A stretch of DNA of 10,012 bases, from the NCBI GenBank assembly GCA_000432335.1, contig HF995385.1, positions 1 through 10,012 of the forward strand, read 5' to 3'. Source of the DNA: Firmicutes bacterium CAG:646 (GTDB taxonomy: Bacteria; Bacillota; Clostridia; Lachnospirales; Lachnospiraceae). Positions 6,125-10,012 of the stretch are shown here, one piece after another; within the stretch, counting starts at the first letter, position 1; each line of letters opens with the position of its first letter. The notes beneath the pieces were generated by a model that saw only the letters and a list, made by a program, of their open reading frames with translations, ran no database searches and was not told the DNA's origin. A program made the translations under genes and the position numbers.

Positions 6125-6730
6125 ATGAACTATTTTTTATTAGAATTATTTCTTGGTATCGGGGTTATGCTCCTTCCTTTCTTGGGGGTGGTAATTTGGC
6201 GCAAAATGCCGGTCTTTCACGGGATAGGCGTTATTTTGTTAGGGATTTATCTGGGAATGGTGTGGAATATTACCGGTCTTCCAACGATTCAGACATTCCA
6301 TCTGGAAGTGCAGGGCGGAGTTAGTATGATCCCATTTCAGGATTTCAGCGCCTTTGGCTGTATCGCCAATGTGATTATGGTAATGCCGCTGGGATTTCTT
6401 CTTCCTCTGCTGTGGGAAAATTATCGAAAACTTTGGAAGACCGCTTTAGCGGGATTTTCCCTTTCTCTGTGTATTGAAATTCTTCAGTTGTTTACGTTTC
6501 GCGCCACAGATGTGGACGATCTGCTGATGAATACGCTGGGTGGAATTGTCGGCTATGGGTGCTACCTTTTGGCAGTCCGTCTGTTCTCCAGCTGGAAAGA
6601 CATCTGGTGCGGAAGGATCAGCAGGAAGCAGGAAAAACAGGAAGCTATCCTGGCATTTCTGCTTGTGGCGCTTATACGGTTTGTTGTTTATCCTCTTATT
6701 TACAGTGGTGTTTTTGCATTATTATTGTAG
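6125..6730 (+). CDS. VanZ-family integral membrane protein
   Basis: A 201-residue polytopic membrane protein of the VanZ-like family (named after the teicoplanin-resistance accessory protein). About five to six hydrophobic segments are visible, near residues 4-25, 32-50, 78-97, 103-122, 135-153 and 175-200. Conserved family residues are Asn82 and the MPLGF stretch (87-91), then IEILQLFT with Glu118 and Gln121. These are followed by RATDVDDLLMNTLGGIVGYG (126-145), the VanZ signature. The biochemical role of the family is still unsettled, and chromosomal copies without van genes, like this one, need not confer glycopeptide resistance. ATG 6125 is well supported by AAGGAG at 6110-6115. The last 31 bases overlap the 3' end of the LysR gene on the opposite strand. 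Confidence 0.9.
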   Translation: MNYFLLELFLGIGVMLLPFLGVVIWRKMPVFHGIGVILLGIYLGMVWNITGLPTIQTFHLEVQGGVSMIPFQDFSAFGCIANVIMVMPLGFLLPLLWENYRKLWKTALAGFSLSLCIEILQLFTFRATDVDDLLMNTLGGIVGYGCYLLAVRLFSSWKDIWCGRISRKQEKQEAILAFLLVALIRFVVYPLIYSGVFALLL

Positions 6731-7602
6731 ATTGTGAGAAAATTTTTTATTACAGGGTTTTTTATTTCTTCTTTTTGACAGACAAATCCGATTTTTCTGG
6801 GAGCAAAGCTAAGGTTCAGGGGGAGTTCGATCAGTTCTCCCCACTGGAGCTCTTTTAGCACGAATTCCCGAATGACACAGGCGGTTCCCAGACCGATTTT
6901 TGCAAATTCTATGAGAAGATCCATGGTAGAGACTTCTAATATATGAGTCATTTCTATTCCTTTTTCCAGAAATACTTTATTTACATACTGGCGAGTGATA
7001 TTTTCTTCGTCCAGCATCATAAAAGTGGCTGTCTGATAAAAGTCTTCCGGCTGTGAACGTAATTTCAGATGCTCCAGATAGGATTTTGTAGTTACGAAAA
7101 TATCCTGTATTTGCTGAAGAGGTTGGAAATAAATTCCTTTTTGATGCGAGGGCTCTCCCACCAATCCCACGTCGATTTTGTTTTCCTCCAGAAAAGCAAG
7201 AGTCTGATAGGTAGACTGGTTGGAAATGGAAATCTGTACATGAGGGTAGGCTTGGATAAAACGCTGAAGATAGGGCAAAAGCACATAGCGGCACAAGGTA
7301 GTGCTGACACCGATCCGCAGTTGATCGATTCCCAGAGTTTGGCGGCGGGCAAGGGTTTGTTCTCCTTCCAATAAGGCGGAAAAGGCTTCTTTTGTGTGCT
7401 GATATAAGATTTCTCCCTCCACAGTCAGAGAGACTCCACGGGAAGTACGTTTAAACAGAACGGTATTCAGGCTGTTTTCTAATTTTTGGATAGATTTACT
7501 GATAGCGGGTTGACTGATATACAGTTTTTGTGCTGCCCGAGAAATATTTCCGGTTTTGGCTACGGTATGAAAAATATAATAATGGTTAAGATTTTCTTCC
7601 AT
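6700..7602 (-). CDS. LysR-type transcriptional regulator, divergent from leuCD
   Basis: A 300-residue LysR-family DNA-binding regulator. The N-terminal winged helix-turn-helix (about residues 6-60) contains the standard AAQKLYISQPAISKSIQKLE recognition region. It is followed by a linker helix and a two-lobed effector domain (about 90-290). LysR regulators usually act on the divergent gene and on themselves, so leuCD is the expected target. The ligand is unknown, though a leucine-pathway intermediate such as isopropylmalate would be logical. ATG 7602 has AGGAGG (plus-strand CCTCCT, 7608-7613). The 113 bp to leuC hold both promoters and the candidate binding sites. The 3' end runs 31 bases into the convergent VanZ gene, with no terminator visible between them. 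Confidence 0.95.
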   Translation of the reverse strand: MEENLNHYYIFHTVAKTGNISRAAQKLYISQPAISKSIQKLENSLNTVLFKRTSRGVSLTVEGEILYQHTKEAFSALLEGEQTLARRQTLGIDQLRIGVSTTLCRYVLLPYLQRFIQAYPHVQISISNQSTYQTLAFLEENKIDVGLVGEPSHQKGIYFQPLQQIQDIFVTTKSYLEHLKLRSQPEDFYQTATFMMLDEENITRQYVNKVFLEKGIEMTHILEVSTMDLLIEFAKIGLGTACVIREFVLKELQWGELIELPLNLSFAPRKIGFVCQKEEIKNPVIKNFLTIYNNNAKTPL

Positions 7603-7616
7603 AAGTTCCTCCTGAT

Positions 7617-7640
7617 ATAACTATAAATTATAATAACTAT
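7617..7640 (-). promoter_or_regulatory. LysR gene promoter with direct repeats, likely autoregulatory site
   Basis: On the minus strand a perfect -10 TATAAT lies at 7632-7627; the -35 region is poor. It is framed by two identical 8-base repeats, ATAACTAT, at 7617-7624 and 7633-7640, spaced 16 bases start to start. A partial third copy (ATAACAAA) lies at 7661-7668. Repeats straddling the -10 box fit autorepression by the LysR protein, but this is an inference. Confidence 0.5.
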
Positions 7641-7652
7641 ATTTAATATGTA

Positions 7653-7682
7653 TTAGCATTATAACAAAGAGTATGCTAAAAT
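7653..7682 (+). promoter_or_regulatory. leuC promoter overlaid by a perfect dyad
   Basis: The -10 is TAAAAT (7677-7682) with a TG extension at 7674-7675; the -35 is TTAGCA (7653-7658) at 18 bp. Superimposed is a perfect inverted repeat, TTAGCAT (7653-7659) and ATGCTAA (7673-7679), with 13 bases between. The arms therefore coincide with the -35 and -10 elements. The weak -35 suggests regulated initiation. Transcription would start near 7689, leaving a short leader of about 27 bases with no room for an attenuator. Confidence 0.62.
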
Positions 7683-7715
7683 AGCAACCAGAAAAGATTC
7701 AGGAGGAACAGGAAG

Positions 7716-8984
7716 ATGGGAATGACGATGACACAGAAAATTCTGGCTGCTGCAGCGGGACTTGATAAGGTGGAAGCGGGACAGTTGATTGAGGCAAATC
7801 TGGATCTGGTGCTGGGAAATGATATTACTTCCCCGGTGGCAATCCATGAAATGGATAAAATGACGGTAGACACCGTATTTGATAAAGATAAAGTAGCGCT
7901 GGTCATGGATCATTTTATTCCCAATAAAGATATCAAATCAGCGCAGCATTGTAAATGTGTAAGAGAATTTGCCTGTAAACATGAGATTACGAATTATTTT
8001 GATGTGGGAGAGATGGGGATTGAACACGCTCTTTTGCCGGAAAAAGGTCTGACAGTAGCAGGGGACGTGATTATTGGCGCAGATTCTCATACCTGTACCT
8101 ATGGAGCCTTGGGAGCTTTTTCTACAGGTGTGGGAAGTACAGATATGGCAGCGGGAATGGCTACAGGAAAAGCATGGTTTAAAGTTCCCTCTGCAATTAA
8201 ATTTAATATCGTAGGAAAACCATCCAAATGGGTCAGCGGGAAGGATGTTATTTTACATATTATCGGCATGATCGGGGTGGATGGCGCTCTTTATAAATCC
8301 ATGGAATTTGTGGGGGAGGGAATTCATAATCTCTCTATGGATGATCGTTTTACTATTGCAAATATGGCAATCGAGGCAGGAGGAAAGAATGGAATCTTCC
8401 CGGTAGATGATGTGGCTATGGCTTATATGAAAGAACACTCCAAACGTCCTTGGAAGGTTTTTGAAGCAGATGAGGATGCTGTTTATGATGAAGAGTATAC
8501 CATCGATCTCGGTGCGCTTCGTCCAACCGTTGCCTTTCCTCATTTGCCGGAAAATACAAGAACGATCGATGAAATTACAGAGGAAGTAACAATCGATCAG
8601 GTGGTGATCGGTTCCTGTACCAATGGAAGAATTGATGATTTGAGGATTGCAGCGGAGATTTTTACAGATAATAAAGTAAAAAAAGGTGTTCGCTGTATCG
8701 TGATCCCGGCAACCCAAAATATTTATCTTCAGGCGATGGAAGAAGGTTTGCTGAAAATATTTATTGAGGCAGGCGCAGTTGTCAGTACTCCGACTTGTGG
8801 TCCTTGTTTGGGAGGATATATGGGAATTTTGGCAGAAGGAGAACGCTGTGTATCCACCACAAATCGTAATTTTGTTGGTCGCATGGGACATGTGGAATCA
8901 GAAATTTATCTGGCAAGTCCGGCAGTGGCGGCAGCCAGCGCAGTGACAGGAAAAATATCTTCTCCGGAAGAATTAGGATTATAG
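7716..8984 (+). CDS. leuC: 3-isopropylmalate dehydratase, large subunit
   Basis: The large subunit of isopropylmalate isomerase, an aconitase-family [4Fe-4S] enzyme that converts 2- to 3-isopropylmalate in leucine synthesis together with LeuD. Its 422 residues match the shorter bacterial/archaeal-type LeuC rather than the longer enterobacterial form (about 466). Cluster ligands are Cys301 (in GSCTNGRIDD), Cys361 and Cys364 (in TPTCGPCLGG). The active-site stretch GADSHTCTYGALGAFSTGVG spans residues 121-140. Homoaconitase-type activity cannot be excluded from sequence, since the archaeal-type subgroup includes it, but the neighbouring branched-chain genes favour leucine. ATG 7716 has AGGAGG at 7701-7706; a second ATG at 7722 is less well placed. 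leuD follows after 11 bases. Confidence 0.96.
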   Translation: MGMTMTQKILAAAAGLDKVEAGQLIEANLDLVLGNDITSPVAIHEMDKMTVDTVFDKDKVALVMDHFIPNKDIKSAQHCKCVREFACKHEITNYFDVGEMGIEHALLPEKGLTVAGDVIIGADSHTCTYGALGAFSTGVGSTDMAAGMATGKAWFKVPSAIKFNIVGKPSKWVSGKDVILHIIGMIGVDGALYKSMEFVGEGIHNLSMDDRFTIANMAIEAGGKNGIFPVDDVAMAYMKEHSKRPWKVFEADEDAVYDEEYTIDLGALRPTVAFPHLPENTRTIDEITEEVTIDQVVIGSCTNGRIDDLRIAAEIFTDNKVKKGVRCIVIPATQNIYLQAMEEGLLKIFIEAGAVVSTPTCGPCLGGYMGILAEGERCVSTTNRNFVGRMGHVESEIYLASPAVAAASAVTGKISSPEELGL

Positions 8985-8995
8985 GAGGCAGAGCG

Positions 8996-9496
8996 ATGAA
9001 AGCAGAGGGAAAAGTATTTAAATATGGAGACAATGTAGATACGGATGTGATCATACCTGCCCGTTATCTGAATTCTTCAGATCCGGCGGAGCTGGCGCTG
9101 CATTGTATGGAAGACATTGATAAGGAATTTGTTCATCGGGTAAAAAAGGGAGATATCATGGTGGCAAATAAGAATTTTGGCTGTGGATCTTCCCGGGAAC
9201 ATGCGCCGATTGCCATTCGGGCGGCGGGGATCAGTTGTGTGATTGCAGAAACTTTTGCCCGGATTTTTTACAGAAATGCCATTAACATCGGCTTACCTAT
9301 CATTGAATGTCCGGAAGCTGCCAGAGGAATTGAAGCGGGAGATGAAGTGGAAGTGGATTTTGACAGTGGAATGATCTATAACCGTACTCAGGGAACAGAA
9401 TTTCAGGGACAGGCATTCCCGGAATTTATGCAGAAAATTATTAAGGCAGAAGGTTTGGTGAATTATATAAACAATCAGAACATTCTTGCTCGATGA
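8996..9496 (+). CDS. leuD: 3-isopropylmalate dehydratase, small subunit
   Basis: The small subunit of isopropylmalate isomerase. It supplies the swivelling domain that contributes substrate-recognition residues to the LeuC active site. Its 166 residues match the short form that pairs with archaeal-type LeuC. Visible motifs are DTDVIIPARYL (15-25), with the substrate-specificity loop just after it, GCGSSREHAP (62-71) and AETFARIFYRNAINIGL (84-100). The ribosome-binding site AGGAGG (8983-8988) overlaps the leuC stop codon, so translation of the pair is probably coupled. No leuB follows; the operon ends at a hairpin a few bases after the stop. Confidence 0.96.
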   Translation: MKAEGKVFKYGDNVDTDVIIPARYLNSSDPAELALHCMEDIDKEFVHRVKKGDIMVANKNFGCGSSREHAPIAIRAAGISCVIAETFARIFYRNAINIGLPIIECPEAARGIEAGDEVEVDFDSGMIYNRTQGTEFQGQAFPEFMQKIIKAEGLVNYINNQNILAR

Positions 9497-9502
9497 AGTG
9501 AA

Positions 9503-9536
9503 TTTAAAAAGGCATCCGAAAGGGTGTCTTTTTAAA
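9503..9536 (+). terminator. Terminator of leuCD
   Basis: A long hairpin: the 5' arm is 9503-9517, the GAAA loop 9518-9521 and the 3' arm 9522-9536. There are 15 pairs including two G-T pairs, with A5/T5 tracts forming the lower stem, so that the T-run (9529-9533) acts as the U-tract. The symmetry means it could also stop transcription from the other strand. Confidence 0.85.
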
Positions 9537-9555
9537 TATCCATTGGGAAGTAATT

Positions 9556-9599
9556 AAAAAAATAAGAGCTTTCAACATCCGAAAATGCTGAAAGCTCTT
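9556..9599 (-). terminator. Terminator of the minus-strand tRNA-Pro
   Basis: The hairpin arms 9564-9578 and 9585-9599 pair at 14 of 15 positions (one A-C mismatch), around a 6-base loop. Read on the minus strand the stem is followed by a run of seven T (plus-strand A, 9556-9562). This gives it the polarity needed to end the tRNA transcript, which begins on its right. Confidence 0.8.
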
Positions 9600-9615
9600 G
9601 ACGTTAAAGGAAAAA

Positions 9616-9689
9616 TCGGGGCAACAGGATTTGAACCTGCGACCTCACGGCCCCCAGCCGTGCGCGCTACCAAGCTACGCCATACCCCG
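9616..9689 (-). tRNA. tRNA-Pro, anticodon GGG
   Basis: Read on the minus strand, 74 bases fold into a complete cloverleaf. The 7-bp acceptor is CGGGGTA with TGCCCCG and discriminator A. The D arm is GCGT/GCGC with GG in its loop. The anticodon arm is CACGG-CTGGGGG-CCGTG, with anticodon GGG. The T arm is GCAGG/CCTGT with loop TTCAAAT. It reads proline codons CCC and CCU. The 3' CCA is not encoded (TTTTT follows), so it must be added by tRNA nucleotidyltransferase. Confidence 0.97.
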
Positions 9690-9698
9690 GTGAAATAT

Positions 9699-9727
9699 AT
9701 TATAGCAAAAACAAAATAAAATGTAAA
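9699..9727 (-). promoter_or_regulatory. Promoter of tRNA-Pro
   Basis: On the minus strand, -35 TTTACA (9727-9722), a 17-bp spacer and extended -10 TGCTATAAT (9707-9699) make a very strong promoter. The -10 ends only nine bases before the mature 5' end of the tRNA, so the leader would be two or three bases long at most. Confidence 0.8.
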
Positions 9728-9771
9728 GTATAAAAATAAATTTTTTGATTTAGAAGACGGTAGTTTTCCTT

Positions 9772-9800
9772 TTGATTGGTAAATGAAAATATGCTATAAT
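9772..9800 (+). promoter_or_regulatory. Promoter of the FAD-domain protein gene
   Basis: A -35 TTGATT (9772-9777), 17 bp, and perfect extended -10 TGCTATAAT (9792-9800). It is divergent from the tRNA promoter. The leader is about 48 bases long before ATG 9855. Confidence 0.78.
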
Positions 9801-9854
9801 TAAGGGCACTAAAAACACAGAGAGTTTTTATAAGTTACGATGTAAGGAGGAAGT

Positions 9855-10012
9855 ATGCTGACTATAAAAGAATACATAAAAGCAGAAAGTCTGGAGCAGG
9901 CGTATGAATTGAATCAGAAGAAGAGTAATCGTCTTCTGGGAGGTATGATGTGGCTGCGGCTGGGCAAGGGAAATGTAAATAAAGCGATTGATATTTCCGG
10001 GCTGGGGCTGGA
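9855..10012 (+). CDS. FAD-binding domain protein of molybdopterin-dehydrogenase type (5' part)
   Basis: Only the first 52 codons are in the window; the gene runs off the right edge. The N-terminus resembles the FAD-binding subunit/domain of xanthine dehydrogenase/CO dehydrogenase-type enzymes. An initial IKEYIKAESLEQAYEL helix is followed by NRLLGGMMWLRLGKG, the position of the FAD-contacting GG turn (residues 29-30), and then the strand NKAIDISGL. In many such enzymes this subunit passes electrons from the iron-sulphur subunit to NAD+. The classical GGGTDLL is replaced by LLGGMMWL, so the exact subfamily is open. The start is defined by AAGGAGG at 9844-9850. Whether a molybdenum subunit follows cannot be seen. 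Confidence 0.75.
   Translation, partial: MLTIKEYIKAESLEQAYELNQKKSNRLLGGMMWLRLGKGNVNKAIDISGLGL

Noticed and set aside
8253..8891. 212-residue minus-strand open frame inside leuC
   Set aside because: A long shadow frame only; leuC on the plus strand has all its catalytic motifs intact, and the antisense product has no recognisable domain.
1..10012. CRISPR array, insertion sequence, phage or toxin-antitoxin module
   Set aside because: No spaced repeats, transposase or integrase motifs, terminal inverted repeats or small paired toxin-antitoxin genes are visible; the content is ordinary chromosomal metabolism.

Overview
The window looks like chromosomal DNA from a low-to-mid GC Firmicute of the Lachnospiraceae type (Clostridium cluster XIVa, the Blautia/Dorea/Ruminococcus neighbourhood). 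This is an inference from strong AGGAGG ribosome-binding sites, sigma-A promoters with TGn-extended -10 boxes, and the style of LeuC, LeuD, IlvC and the FAD-domain protein. No phage, IS, CRISPR or plasmid genes are visible.

Layout from left to right. Positions 1-636 hold the tail of an unrecognised basic protein and a low-molecular-weight protein tyrosine phosphatase. Positions 638-2606, on the minus strand, hold a tightly overlapping three-gene operon of membrane-anchored proteins, two of which begin with a double-CxxC zinc ribbon. A divergent promoter region (2607-2859) then serves this operon and a MATE-family exporter. Next come ilvN (acetolactate synthase regulatory subunit), with its own consensus promoter and a dyad at the transcription start, and ilvC (ketol-acid reductoisomerase), which ends at a hairpin terminator. 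A VanZ-family membrane protein follows and overlaps tail-to-tail with a LysR-type regulator. That regulator is divergent from leuC-leuD (isopropylmalate isomerase). Two terminators close this part, one for leuD and one for a minus-strand tRNA-Pro(GGG). The window ends in the start of a molybdopterin-dehydrogenase-type FAD-binding protein with its own promoter.

The metabolic theme is branched-chain amino acid synthesis. IlvN and IlvC act in the common valine/isoleucine/leucine route and LeuCD in the leucine branch. The partners ilvB, ilvD, leuA and leuB are absent here, so the pathway is split across the genome. The LysR regulator is probably the local switch for leuCD: a perfect 7-bp-arm dyad lies across the leuC -35 and -10 elements, and direct repeats lie over its own promoter.

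The least explained parts are the zinc-ribbon/membrane operon and the dyads in the ilvN, ilvC and leuC control regions. I see no clear evidence of a wholly new defence or mobile system.
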